DNA of 64,000 nucleotides from Mixophyes australis (lineage: Eukaryota; Chordata; Amphibia; Anura; Limnodynastidae). The notes below the pieces were generated by a model. It did not search any database and was not told where the DNA came from. It saw nothing but the letters and a program-made list of their open reading frames with translations. The stretch spans positions 293,109,065-293,173,064 of the forward strand of contig JAVHZZ010000003.1 of the NCBI GenBank assembly GCA_036250195.1, written 5' to 3'. Positions within the stretch are counted from its first letter, which is position 1. Every line of letters begins with the position of its first letter. Of this stretch, positions 43,213-54,429 are shown piece after piece. A program made the translations under genes and the position numbers.

Positions 43213-43980
43213 TAATATGTAGATAACTTATTACCATGTTGCCAAATGAATGAGAGGTGTCAGGAAGAGACTACATCATTAATTAACTTCTTAGGGCAGC
43301 AAAATTGCAAGGTATCACCAACAAAAATAAAAGCAGCGCAGAGTAAGGTAATATTTTTAGGACATTGTATCTCACAAGGTACCAGACACCTCACACAGGA
43401 CAGGATAACTGCAATCCAGCAGATAAAGCCACCACAGAACACCAAGGAATTAAGGGCATTCCTAGGTTTGGTAGGGTACTGCAGGGAATGGATTGCCGGA
43501 GCATCCCTCCTAATGCAACCCCTCTATGATGCTCTTAGGGAGGTAAAAGGGTCCAGGATATATTTAACTGAATCACAACTAACATCGTTTGAAACATTAA
43601 AAACAAGCCATTGCGCAGGCACCAGCGTTAGGATTACCACAATATGATAAGCCATTTACCTTGTTCTGCAATGAATCTTAGGGACATGCACAAGGGGTCC
43701 TTTCACAGGTACACTCACATAAACAGAGACCGCTGGCTTACTATTCATTACATCTAGACAGTATCATAAGAGGAGCCCCGTCCTGCATAAGGGCGGTGGC
43801 AGCGGCAGCCTTGCTAAAAGATAAGGTGGCAGATATAGTACTAGACCACCCCTTAACTATACAGGTCCCACATGCAGTTACAGAAATACTAAACCAAGCA
43901 AGAACAAAGCATCTGTCCACAGCAAGGCTCACTAAGTATGAGGTGTCATTATTAAGTCATGCACATGTAACAATTAAAAG
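43213..43980 (+). pseudogene. ERV1 reverse transcriptase, C-terminal half
   Basis: Starts just after a stop with YVDNLL (43216-43227), the place of the YVDD catalytic box, its second aspartate changed to asparagine. 43246-43647 then gives the thumb (KVIFLGHCISQGTRHL, ELRAFLGLVGYCREWI) as in gammaretroviral RT. The connection domain follows with frame changes near 43610 and a stop near 43679 (FTLFCNES), and a further frame (43796-43980) up to RNase H. The finger and palm regions before YVDN are missing. Confidence 0.8.
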
Positions 43981-45816
43981 ATGCACAGTTTTGAACCTGC
44001 TACACTGTTTCCAGTTGAAGCAGGTTCCACAGAGGGGAGAGTGGTGGGTGGGGACCTACCCACCCTTGATGAATCAGAAAGGGAGAAATGTATCAGTACC
44101 AGACAAAATACACACAAAATTTTTCCCTTTTCTGAGTCACATGACTGTGCTGAACTAATGAAGCTAGAACTGAAGGAATTAGAAAATGTGACAGATGTCC
44201 CTATACCTAATGCAGATTGGAACTTATTTGTTGACGGTTCCAGGTATTATTATGAAGGGTCACCACACACTGGGGATGCTGTGACCACCCTGGAAGAGAC
44301 TTTGATACAACAACCACTCCCACCTTTCTGCTCAGCACAAGAGGCGGAGTTGCATGCACTCACTGAGGCATGTATAATGGCAGAAAACCAAACAGCTAAC
44401 ATATACACAGACTCCAGGTACACATATGGTGTGGCCCATGATTTTGGGCCAATATGGAAGAGCAGGGATTTTGTGGGGTCAGCAGGAAAACCTATCAAGC
44501 ATGCAGAACAGATAAGGGCTCTGTTTAGAGCTCTGCAGCTACCCAGGAAGGTAGCTATATTGAAAATCCAGGCACACACTAAAGAAAAGACTAGGGAGGC
44601 TATGGGAAATGCAAAGGCAGATGCTGCTGCTAAACAGGCAGCCCTTATGCCCAGGGTGCAGGTCTGTCATGTGATACAGGGTAAAAACCCTGTAGAGCCT
44701 GTAACCCTTGACATACTGCAAAAGTTTCAGGAACAAGTCTCCTCAATAGACAAAAAAGCATGGGAAAAGGAAGGTGCTACATGTCAGGGAGGGCTCTGGA
44801 GAACAGATAATAAGTATTGTCTGCCCAGAAGCCTATACCCTATGATGACTCAATTGGCACATGGGCTGGTCCACAATTCTAAAGAAGCTATGACCAATAT
44901 TGTCTTACGACATTGGGTAGCACCAGGATTCAATGCAGCTGCTACGGCATATGCAGCAGCCTGTGTGATATGCGGAAAATACAATCCAGGTCAGGTAGTG
45001 AAAACACCACAGAACACACCAAAGCCATTGTACCCATTTCAGAGATTGCAGATTGACTATATACAGCTACCTAGGGTAGGAACATATGAGTATTTCCTTG
45101 TGTATCCAGATCTATTCTCAAATTGGCCAGAGGCCTGGGCAGTGGCTAAAAACACTGCCAAGAAACTGATAAGTGAGGTAATTTGCAGGTATGGAATACC
45201 TGAAACAATAGAATCAGACCGAGGATCGCATTTTACGGGGGAAGTAATGCAAAGTATAATGAAGGATATTGGGATACAGCAAGCCTTTCATACCCCGTAT
45301 AGGCCGCAGGCAAGTGGAAAAGTGGAAAGATTGAATGGCACATTAAAGTTAAAAATTCAGAAAATGTTTGCAGAAACAGGAAAAACCTGGTTAGATTGTC
45401 TACCTTTAGCTCTATATTCAGTTAGAACAACACCAGGAAAGAAGCATAAGTTGTCCCCTTATGAAATATTGTTTGGGGGAGCCCCGAAGACAGGGTGTTA
45501 TTTTCCTCAGCAATTGCAACATAATCATGCAGATCTAACTGATTATTTAATACAGCTTACAAAGATAATGACTAATGTGCACTCTCAAGTTTTCTCCTCC
45601 ATTCCAGATCCAAATAACGATACAGGAACACATGCCTTGCAACCAGGAGATTGGGTCTACCTAAAAAGGCACATGAGGAAAACTTTGGAACCCAGATTTG
45701 ATGGTCCATATCAAGTGGTCTTGACTACTCCCACTTCTGTTAAGTTAGGAGGACGAGACACCTGGGTCCACGCATCTCACTGCAAAAAGCTGACAGTGAA
45801 AATTGAAGCACCATGA
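43981..45816 (+). CDS. ERV1 RNase H-integrase, open frame
   Basis: 611 codons without a stop, the 3' half of pol. RNase H has the expected acidic residues: [29 protein letters not shown] and [10 protein letters not shown]. Integrase has the zinc region around [11 protein letters not shown] and CVICGKY, the DDE core in [19 protein letters not shown] and [14 protein letters not shown], and a C-terminal DNA-binding domain. The annotated start is only the first ATG after a frameshift; the natural protein would be part of the Pol polyprotein. Its TGA overlaps the env ATG (ATGA at 45813-45816). Confidence 0.88.
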   Translation: MHSFEPATLFPVEAGSTEGRVVGGDLPTLDESEREKCISTRQNTHKIFPFSESHDCAELMKLELKELENVTDVPIPNADWNLFVDGSRYYYEGSPHTGDAVTTLEETLIQQPLPPFCSAQEAELHALTEACIMAENQTANIYTDSRYTYGVAHDFGPIWKSRDFVGSAGKPIKHAEQIRALFRALQLPRKVAILKIQAHTKEKTREAMGNAKADAAAKQAALMPRVQVCHVIQGKNPVEPVTLDILQKFQEQVSSIDKKAWEKEGATCQGGLWRTDNKYCLPRSLYPMMTQLAHGLVHNSKEAMTNIVLRHWVAPGFNAAATAYAAACVICGKYNPGQVVKTPQNTPKPLYPFQRLQIDYIQLPRVGTYEYFLVYPDLFSNWPEAWAVAKNTAKKLISEVICRYGIPETIESDRGSHFTGEVMQSIMKDIGIQQAFHTPYRPQASGKVERLNGTLKLKIQKMFAETGKTWLDCLPLALYSVRTTPGKKHKLSPYEILFGGAPKTGCYFPQQLQHNHADLTDYLIQLTKIMTNVHSQVFSSIPDPNNDTGTHALQPGDWVYLKRHMRKTLEPRFDGPYQVVLTTPTSVKLGGRDTWVHASHCKKLTVKIEAP

Positions 45817-47859
45817 ATCCTTTTTGTGTGATAATGTGCATAGCACTAGTAACAGTACAGATAATGTATATACAGATGTATACGCCAGGAAATAAAGTTA
45901 AGAAGGTAGACTTAACCAAATGTGCAGGTATGATATGGAATAAATCAAGTAATCAAGAAGAATGTCCGATGGTAGATATAGGAACAGGAAGTAGTAGAAG
46001 AATGATTCCATATCCCTGTTGTGAGTTAAACTTTACATTTACTGGTGGCCATGGGTTTGTAGAAACAGCAGGGAGGAATGAACCCCATCATTTTTGGGCA
46101 CCAGTGGAAAATGATACTATGACCATGACTAATAGTACTCCCATAATATGCTGCACTGAACCATTTATCAAATTAAAAGGGTATACCCAAGCCTGGATAG
46201 AAGCCCTCAAGTGTGTAAATGGCTCCAATAATAATACAGTACCTATAGGAAGGACGTGGAAGGGAATAGGGGATTTGATGATTATGTGTACCAACAGTAC
46301 TGAGATACCAGGGGAGTATGTACTCATGAAAAGACTATACATATTAGACCCCAAGCCAAGAATCAATAATGATACTCTAATCAAGTTGCCATCTACTTGC
46401 AGAAATATAGGTACTAGGAAATATGCAACCCAGCACACTTTCAATATCACATTCCCTCTTGATCCCATGTGCCAAAATAGGAAGAAAAGGGAGTGGTATG
46501 ATACATTATTGGGGGCAACAGGTACTGGAATGGGGGTACTTAACAGTATAGACATAGTCACATTGAGTAATAAGATGAGTGCAGCAGGAGAAGATATAAA
46601 CAAGGTAATCACCATGCAGGCACAGTGGATGCCTACAGTTTTCACGCCTTTGCAGAAACTAATATTATGGGACAAAGAATATTTACAGATATTTAATGCA
46701 ACATTTTTCAATTCCTTAGGAATAGATGTAAATATCTCCTTGATGTTTAACTGGACTGATTGCTCAATTAAGACACTGTATCAGAAAATACAAAAGAGTA
46801 ACGCTCAAACTCAATTAATGACTAACAATAAACTGGTATATAGAAATATGTTTAATGTAGCTACGCAGCTATGGATTCAAACTGATGGAATGGGTGTGAA
46901 GTGTACAGAAAACTGGTGCATAGGAAGTTTTCAGACATACAGTATACTGAGGACTGAGATAATGTGGAAATTCCTCATATTGCCTGTCCCACTCTATGCC
47001 GAAGGTCGGTGGAACACAATTATGGACCCCGCAGATAAGAGGGGAGTATATAGATGATAATAACAACACACATAACTTAGGATTGTGTTCAAATACAGAC
47101 AATGGAATAGTGTGCTCTCAAAACACTCAAGTTTATGAACCTTGTAAAATAGGACATCCAACTAGTGTCTGTAATTGGGAGCTCCATGACAGGAGAAATG
47201 ATATGTTTATAGAAGTAGCACCACAAATAGTGTGCTTAGTAACCCATGATAAACAAACTATAGAAATGTATAACTTGACTAACCCATTTTCAGGATGTAT
47301 CCAAAATGTTACTCATCTAATATGGAGGAATGAGACTTATATATTCTATAAGGATAGGGGAGACAATATATATCAGCAATTTATCCCAATTAAACTACCC
47401 TCCTATAACTTGACTATTAATCTTCAGGGGATAATCAATGCTATAAACAACACCCAGCGCCTGGCAGAACATTTGGCACAGGTAAACTATTCAGCTAATC
47501 ATGCACAAATGCAGACAGTAATAGAAGCACGGGAATTAAAATATGTAGCTCGTCAATTAAAAGATAATCTGCAACACCATTGGTGGGATGTGTTCATAGG
47601 TAATTCCCCCACTGCAACAGGTATTTTTATGGTAATGCTCCATCCAATACTGGTAATAATAATGGTTTTGATCCTGTTGATTGTGTGGAATTGTTATTTG
47701 TCCTGTAAGTTTAGGAAAATGGTTAATCAGGCCATGACTCCGGTACCAACATATTTTAATCAAACTCAAAAAGTATGTACCTCATGTAAACGGAAGAACC
47801 CCTATCAAGCAAAAATAACATGTATATACTGCAGTGAAATACTGCTAGGGAAAGAATAA
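45813..47859 (+). pseudogene. ERV1 envelope glycoprotein, one frameshift
   Basis: Entry glycoprotein. Frame 1 (45813-47057) begins with a short hydrophobic signal-like segment (residues about 4-20) and has many NxS/T sites. RKKR at residues 223-226 is a furin-type cleavage site, followed by a glycine-rich stretch (LLGATGTGMGVLNS) resembling a fusion peptide. So the surface subunit is short (about 226 residues) and the transmembrane subunit long. The frame shifts between about 46996 and 47057, and frame 2 continues to 47859 with a membrane anchor (residues about 207-235 of that frame) and a cysteine-rich tail of about 55 residues (CTSCKRKNPYQAK, CIYCSE). No CX6CC motif was found. Confidence 0.8.
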
Positions 47860-48029
47860 ATGATGCAAGGATACTTTCTCTTGTGAATGATCAATTCTCT
47901 ATCCCCATGGAGACTTTAGGTCAAAGTCGGGATAAATGTAGCTTGAGATTAGGTAGCCCTGTATTATGACATAATAGGAAGGGTCAGGAAACACATGTAT
48001 ATTTGTTTAATGTAATAAAAAGAGGGGAT

Positions 48030-48458
48030 TGTGAGAGTATAAAATAATTGATAGTTATTAAGATGTACAAATATGTGAAATGCCTTAAAAAAACTATACA
48101 GGTCTACGCTTTGAAGAAAAAAAACAGATGCTTCCTATGGAACAGACAGCAACAAGAATCCAGACTGAAGGAAGCAGCTGGCAGGAAAAGCATGTAATGC
48201 TGAACAGAGGATGTGGGCTTATATGTATATTTGCTGAGCTAAAGAGATTTCCTTATATGTCCTTGTCGTTAACCAGTTAATGCTGGTCACTATGTATAAT
48301 AAAGGATCAGCTTGCATGGACCCTCAGAGCTGATTTTGAAACTGCAACACTTTGTTTGTGTTTCATTTCTCCACTTTGCTGTCGATGGCAAAATACCACA
48401 TAGGAAATCAGGTTATCAGAGATTGATAGTAGGGGCACCAAGCCTCGGTACCCCGACA
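48030..48458 (+). repeat. 3' LTR of ERV1
   Basis: 429 bp, same ends as the 5' LTR, preceded by the purine tract AAAAAGAGGGGA. Differs from the 5' copy by about ten substitutions and one small indel. Confidence 0.9.
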
Positions 48459-48462
48459 AAGG

Positions 48463-51020
48463 GTAGGTCAGTGATAAAGTCCATTAAAAGGTGACTCCAA
48501 GGACAATCAGGAACAGGAAGGGGATGTAGTAACCCATAAGAAGTCTGCTGAGGAACCTTATTTTGTACACAGACGGAACATGAGGCAATATAGTCTCCAC
48601 ATCAAAGATCAGATAGGGCCACCAATAACTGAGGAAAATTAGTTTCTTGATTTTCTTAGCAGTGTTATGTCCAGCAAAGCAGGAGGCATGAGCCCATTGA
48701 CAGAGTTTATGGCGCAGATGAAGTGGAATAAAGTTTTTTTGATGAGTAGGTGTGGTAGGCACGATACATTCAGGATCAAGACTGGTTCTACTAGCATCCA
48801 GATCTTCAGAGTCTGCAGAGTAAAACGAACGAGAGAAAGCATCACTTTCTTGTTTTTGGAACAGGCCTGAATGTAATGCAATGCGGGGAAAAAATAAGGA
48901 CCAGCTGGTCTGTCGAAGGATTTAGGAATGATGATGTTTGTAGATATAAGAGAGTCTTGTGGTCTGCATAGATGGTTATGAGGAATTGAGCCCCCTCCAG
49001 ATGGTGTCTCCACTCTTCTAGGGCAAGTTTGATAGCGAGGAGTTCTCTAGCACTGATCCCATAGTTTCTCACAACTGAAGAAAACTTTAGATAGAATAAG
49101 CCACATGGACCAAGTTCCCCTGAAGGACTCTTTTGAGACAGAATGGCTTCCAAAGTGAAGGCCTCTATGTTCTCTGAAGGCCAATGTTTAGAATTATCAG
49201 ATTTTTAAGGTTAGGGTAGGGATGGGTGCAACTAAGGAGGAAAATCCCTGAATGAAACACCGGTAATAGTTGACAAAACTTAAAAACCACTGGACCGCCT
49301 TAAATCCTACAGATTGAGAATATTGTCTTAAACTTCCTGGGGTCCATTTGGAGACCAGAGCCTGAGAATACATGCCCAAGAAAAGAAAACTGTTCTTTCT
49401 CAAAAACACATTTCTCCAATTTGCAGTACAATCTGTGTCGATAAAGCCGTCTGAGAACGATAAGGACATGTTCACGCTGTGCGATAATATTGGGAGAGAG
49501 AGATTATGAGATTGGAGAGGGAGAGATTATGAGGATGTCATCCAGATAGATAGCCAGGAACTGATATTAAATGTCTCCAAAGACTTCATTAATGAAATTC
49601 TGGAAAACAGAAAGAGCACTGCATAGCCCAATGGGCCTAACCAAGTACTCGAGATGGCCATCATGCATATTAAAAGCCATTTTCCATTCATCCCCATGCA
49701 TGATCAGCATTAAGCTGTAGGCCCCTCTAAGGTCCAGCTTGGTGAACACAGAAGCCCCTCTGAATCGATTAAATAGCTAAGAAACTAATTGTAATGGATA
49801 TTTATTCTTTGCAGTCATGGCATTTAGTCCCCTATAATCTATGCATAGGTGCAGACTGCCATCTTTTAATTTTACAAAACAAACACAGCAGGAGAGGAAG
49901 ACTTCCTGATAAATCCTCATTTCAGATTATCTTTAATGTAGGCCAACATGGCCTGGGTTTCAGGCAGGGATAAAGGATAGACGTGGCCTCCAAGTGGCGT
50001 TTTGTCTGGCAATAATTTGATAGTGCAATCCCAAAGATGTTAGAGACCTCCTGTTCACAGAAGGAATCTAAAAATGAGAAATATTGGAAGACAGTTCAGG
50101 ATTGTAAGAGGTATCCCTCTTACACTCCTGTAGACAATGGGAATGACAAGTATGTCCCCAAAAAAGAAAGGCAGGTGTCATTTGAGACTCGGAGAATGAA
50201 GTCTGAGCCAAGAAAGACTGAGTACCAAAGGATTGATAGTCTCAGGGATTACCAAAAAGGAGATTGACTCCAATCTGAAGGTAGAAAGAGGTTGTGCGTT
50301 TCCTGATAGATCTTCCTGCAATCCTACTACCATCAATGACTGTAATAGCGATGTGATGATTCTGGGGATGTGTAGGTAAGGATAAATTTGTGACCGTGGC
50401 AGTTAATAACCTGCCAATTCATCTTTGATTTGGTCAGAAAGGCCATGCCAAAATCTAGCCACAAAGGCTTCATTATTCCAGCGCTGTTCAGAGGCTAGGA
50501 TACGGAACTGAATAGCATTCTGGTCCAAAGCAGGGAACCCTGGCAGAGACACAAAATACCAGAGACAGCACTGGAAACCTTGCATGGCTCATCGAAGATC
50601 CTTCTAAAGGTCTCCAAGAAAGTGGAGCTATTATGTAACAATGGATCATCATGCTCCCATAAAGGAGATGCCCAGGCTAAGGCCTTGCCAGACAAAAGGG
50701 AAATAATATATGCCACCTTGATTTTGTCCGTAGGGAAATTCCCAGACTGAAGCTCGAACTAAAGGACATATTGATTTAAAAACCCAACTCAGGCCTTGGG
50801 ATCTCCATTAAACTTTGGATCATTCAGAATCTGAAGCTGTGAAGACGTAGAAGAATTCTGTCTGAGACGCAAGCTTGTTCTGGAGAATGTATAAGTGAGT
50901 AGGGAGACCCTGCAAGAATTGTAATAACTGAGTCTAATTCTTTTATTGTTCCTCGACCCTTGGTACCAGATGCTCCAGGAGATCCCCCGGAGAGGGTTTA
51001 CTGTCCCTCATTATGTTAGG
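48463..51020 (-). pseudogene. Gypsy D gag-protease-RT-RNase H-integrase start
   Basis: Read right to left on the minus strand. 51009 down to about 50400 is gag, starting MRDSKPSPGDLLEHL and including YIISLLSGKALAWASPLWE. About 50040-50340 is protease sequence in other frames (SFYLQIGVNLLFG; WGHTCHSHCL). 49567-49749 is RT ([27 protein letters not shown]), then the thumb (FLSFVNYYRCFI) at 49197-49475. 48842-49153 is RNase H (ARELLAIKLALEEW; ADHKTLLYLQ). 48463-48762 is the integrase zinc region (HASCFAGHN, WWPYL) up to the first aspartate segment, where ERV1 inserted. Stops are common. Confidence 0.85.
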
Positions 51021-51031
51021 TCAGAGCAAAC

Positions 51032-51456
51032 TGTTATGATTTTTAGGGAATTTCTATCAGTCAGTGTTAGCGCTGGCCTTGCCAAGGCACGGAGTCCAAC
51101 GAATCCCCCGGTCTTCACAAAGAAACGCAGCAAGGTGGGATGAATTTTGCTGCCGGATGTCGGCAGGTCGCGGCCCTTAGGTTAGCCCACTCATGTGATA
51201 GGTGACAGACAGTTGGTAAGAGAACAAGACTGGACCAGGGAGAGGAGACTCTAAAGCAGTAGTGCAGTACAGTGAGGCAAAGCAGGATTTAGCTAGCTGA
51301 AGTGGAACAGCACACACAGAAGAACCCTAAGTCATAATCAGTGGAACACAGGGTCGGATACACTGAAGAAACACAACAAACTTGGAGGTCGCCGGGTCAG
51401 ATACACTGGAGCACAGACAGCAGAATTGTTGGTATGGATAGCTAGGTTGGATCATC
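51032..51456 (-). repeat. 5' LTR of gypsy D, cut by V-SINE
   Basis: In plus text starts TGTTATGATTTTTAGG and matches 28766-29102 and then 38500-38600 (CACTGGAGCACAGACAGCAG). It ends abruptly at GGTTGGAT where the ATC repeat of a SINE begins. On the minus strand the LTR ends CATAACA before gag. Confidence 0.75.
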
Positions 51457-51800
51457 ATCATCATCATCATCATCATCATCTACATCATCTATTTATTTAT
51501 AAAGCGCCACTAATTCCGCAGCACTGTTCAGAGAACTCATTCACATCAGTCACTGCCCTAATGCAACTTACAATCTAAATTCCCTAACATACAAACACAC
51601 AAACTGAAAGACACTAAGGGTAATTTAATAGCACCAAATTAACCTATTAGTATGGGAGGAAACCGGAGCACCCGGAAGAAACCCACGCAAACACGGGGAG
51701 AACATACAAACTCCAACAGATAAGGCCATGGTCGGGAATCGAACTCATAACCCCAGTGCTGTGAGGTAGAAGTGCTAACCACTAAGCCACCATGCTGCCC
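51457..51800 (-). mobile_element. V-SINE-like tRNA-derived SINE, copy 1
   Basis: On the minus strand the head reads GGTGGCTTAGTGGTTAGCA (box A-like) and GAGTTCGATTCCCG (box B-like), a tRNA-derived polymerase III promoter. The middle carries the conserved GGAAACCGGAGCACCCGGA and GGGGAGAACATACAAACTCC block shared by vertebrate V-SINEs, and the tail is an (ATC)n run in plus text at 51458-51486. Confidence 0.75.
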
Positions 51801-51929
51801 CTCTACACCAACCAATTCACAATACATAGCATTATTCCAAAAATACATTATATTGTAAAACCTGAGAGGGTTAGGGACCCAGTTAGTATTGTGTTGCAGC
51901 TGAGCAGCCAGAAAATATAAATATGGGTT

Positions 51930-52050
51930 ATCATCACCATTCATCATCATCACCATTTATTTATATAACGCCACTGATTCCGCAGTGCTGTACAGAGAAC
52001 TCATTCACATCAGTCCCTGCCCCATTAGAGCTTACAGTCTAAATTCCCTA

Positions 52051-52104
<54 letters not shown>

Positions 52105-52305
52105 TGGTCAATTTTGATAGCAGCCAATTAACCTACCAGCATGTTTTTGGAGTGTGGGAGAAAACCGGAGCACCCGGAGGAAACCCATGCAAACACAGGG
52201 AGAACATACAAGCTCCACACAGATAAGGCTATGGATGGTAATTTTAATCATGACCCCAGCACTGTGAGGCAGAAGTGCTAACCACTAGGCCACCATACTG
52301 CCCAC
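51930..52305 (-). mobile_element. V-SINE-like tRNA-derived SINE, copy 2
   Basis: Same structure and orientation as the copy at 51457-51800: tail CATCATCATCACC, TTATTTATATAACGCCACTG, the GGAGCACCCGGAGGAAACCC block, and a tRNA-like head ending at about 52302. Its box B is damaged (the GGTTCGA string is changed). A long (AC)n repeat has expanded inside it. The two copies are about 130 bp apart. Confidence 0.75.
52053..52102. repeat. (AC)n microsatellite inside SINE
   Basis: About 25 AC units within the second SINE copy, at a place where the first copy has only a short ACAAACACACA stretch. Confidence 0.95.
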
Positions 52306-52635
52306 ATAGGGTTAGGTACTGCCTATTTTTACTTTGGTTTAAATCTCTGTAAATGCTCATTTAGTTGGTATTTTGGTTGCTCTCTTTTCCAAAGTAATTT
52401 ACTGTAAAATAAAATGTATACAATAAAGACTTTTTATAGGGATTGATAATGGGTGAATTGTAGGGAATATGTAATCAATTAATTAGACTCACTCTACCTC
52501 CAATGTATGGAGTAGTAGAGTAAGAAACTTTGGACGGAATTTGGAAAATATTAGGTGTAAATTAAGAAGAGTATAATCATTGCCAGATGCAGATATAAAA
52601 CATACCAAGGCACTAACAGGATTCAGTGCACACCA
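52306..52635. other. Unassigned intergenic sequence
   Basis: AT-rich DNA between the SINE and the Harbinger element. Nothing recognised. Confidence 0.5.
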
Positions 52636-52952
52636 GGGGGTAAATGTATCAGGCTCCGATTTTCTTGGGAGAATTGAAACTTGCAGATGTATAAAGCTGA
52701 GATTTCATGTAAAATCGCCAGAGTTGTGCTTCTGTCAAAATCGCTATTTGCAAAATCGATAGAGATCAAACTCCCGACTGTTTGCCACTCCAGCTATACA
52801 AGTCTCAAATGTATGCAGCTGCCAAAACACGCCAGATACAACATGATGCTTGATAGCAGCGTGTTGTATAAACACATCACTGTTACACTGCCCTGTCATA
52901 CTGCCGGAGCTTCGGCAGCTGTGAAAACTGTAAAGAATAGATCAAAGTTTTT

Positions 52953-53929
52953 AAAAAAAAGCGTGGGGTCCCCCTTCTATTCAGTCTTAACACTAGTGCT
53001 GCCAGCCTACTGCTGGTTCCATGAAATTCGGAGAAACATTTTGTGTGGGGTAACACCTATTTTCATGGAACCAGCACTAGGCAAACCAGCCGGGGTTGGT
53101 GGCACTATAGCAGGGGGACACATGGCAGGGGCCCCCCTGCCATAATGACTAATCAACCCCAGGCTGTTCATCACTTGGCTGGATTCCCTAGGGAGTGGGG
53201 TCCACCGAAAAAAACAAATGGGCCTCCCCCCTTGGGACACCAGCCCAGTGCTGATAGCACTAGGGATCTTCCTAAAACCCTGGACGGTCGGTGTAGGGTA
53301 ATAATGGTGATATAAGTGATAAAAAACAAAAATACGCCATTTTGTTTTGTGGAACTACAAGTCCCAGACAGCCAGATTGCCCTAAATAGTGTGGGCATGC
53401 TGCTACTTGTATAATTACAAGCACCAGCATACCCACGGCAGCCAGGGCATGTTGGCACTTGGAGAACCATAAGTGCCAACATGAACTGACACCCACTGCT
53501 GGCTGGGACCTTTAGTTCCACAAACCAAAATATTTACAAAACCAGAACACCTTCATTAAAACCACTAACATTTAATAAAAATAATAAACCCACAATAAAG
53601 ACAGTAAACACTCTCATTTACACCATATATTTTTATTAAAAATAATAAATTCCCTATACTCACCACTGAAGTTTTCTTCTGTCGTCTGCAGCTTTTAATC
53701 CTACAATTGCTGTCAACCAAGTCCAAAATAAATTTGTCATTTCCAAAGTCCCCTGCTTCGTGTTCCCCTGCTATAGTGCCACCAACCCCGGCTGGGTTGC
53801 CTAGTGCTGGTTCCGTGAAAATAGGGGGGACCCCACGCAAATTTTTTCGCCGATTATCATGGAACCAGCAGTAGTCTGGCAGCACTAGGGTTAAAAGTGA
53901 ATAGAGGGGGGACACCACGCTTTTTTTTA
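52953..53929. repeat. Nested inverted repeats inside the Harbinger element
   Basis: Outer arms 52953-53132 and 53750-53929 (about 180 bp) are inverted copies with scattered mismatches; shared blocks include GTGCTGCCAG, CTGCTGGTTCCATGA and GGCACTATAGCAGGGG. Inside, 53341-53374 and 53499-53530 form a second inverted pair (TTGTGGAACTACAAGTCCCAG type). The whole is a hairpin-forming unit, possibly a MITE inserted in another. Confidence 0.75.
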
Positions 53930-54429
53930 TACAACCAAAATCTAGTCCAAAACACACTTTCTAACGAGTCAGGTGCAGACTCCAGTACCTGTGTGTCTTT
54001 TGGGTTAAATCAGTACAATTTCTGTAGCATTGTTGTTGGCTTTTAAAGGGTAAAAACTCCAAAACTCTCCTTTGTAGAACACCAACTACATTCCTGCAGG
54101 CAACATGGATTTTTACAACATTCTTTGTTTGACTTATAGAGGGCCAAATGTTCAAATGTTTTCTACTACAGTGGCCAATTTGAGGGTATTAAATCTGAGT
54201 GTGTTATAAAAACAGACCAATACAGGTGTAGTTTAAAAATAATTGTATGTCGATTAAACAATATTCTAATACAGTGAGCCAATACAGGGACTATGATATA
54301 GGTGCACATACAATTATTAGGCCACTTTCCTTTTGGACAAAATTTATGTTTTGCAGCTTGATTTACTTTAACGAGCTTTTTAAAATAACCAATCACCACT
54401 AAATATTCATTCATTGGCCTACACAGGCT

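Larger units (their letters stand above)
39556..48458 (+). mobile_element. ERV1: endogenous retrovirus inside gypsy D integrase
   Basis: Two LTRs (39556-39985 and 48030-48458) start TGTGAGAG and end CCCCGACA, flanked by AAGG at 39552-39555 and 48459-48462. I count about ten differences between them over 430 bp, roughly 2-3%, a moderately young insertion. A tRNA-Pro-like primer site follows the 5' LTR and AAAAAGAGGGGA precedes the 3' LTR. Gag, protease and the first half of RT are missing or unrecognisable. RNase H-integrase is open and env has one frameshift. Pol is of gamma/epsilon-retrovirus type. It cannot be a replication-competent virus as it stands. Confidence 0.9.
28766..51456 (-). mobile_element. 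Ty3/gypsy element D (minus), split by two ERVs
   Basis: Related LTR sequence lies at 28766-29102 continuing at 38467 onward, and at 51032-51456. Minus-strand gag, protease, RT, RNase H and the first part of integrase are at 48463-51020; the rest of integrase and the chromodomain are at 38600-39555. The two gaps are exactly the two ERVs, each with its own 4-bp target duplication. Joining the halves across ERV1 restores the integrase order at the first catalytic aspartate segment, which confirms the nest. The element spans about 22.7 kb of window but only about 4.4 kb of it is its own sequence. Confidence 0.85.

Noticed and set aside
51457..51800. A functional tRNA gene
   Set aside because: The tRNA-like head is followed by V-SINE core sequence and an ATC tail, and no cloverleaf anticodon arm could be drawn; it is a SINE.
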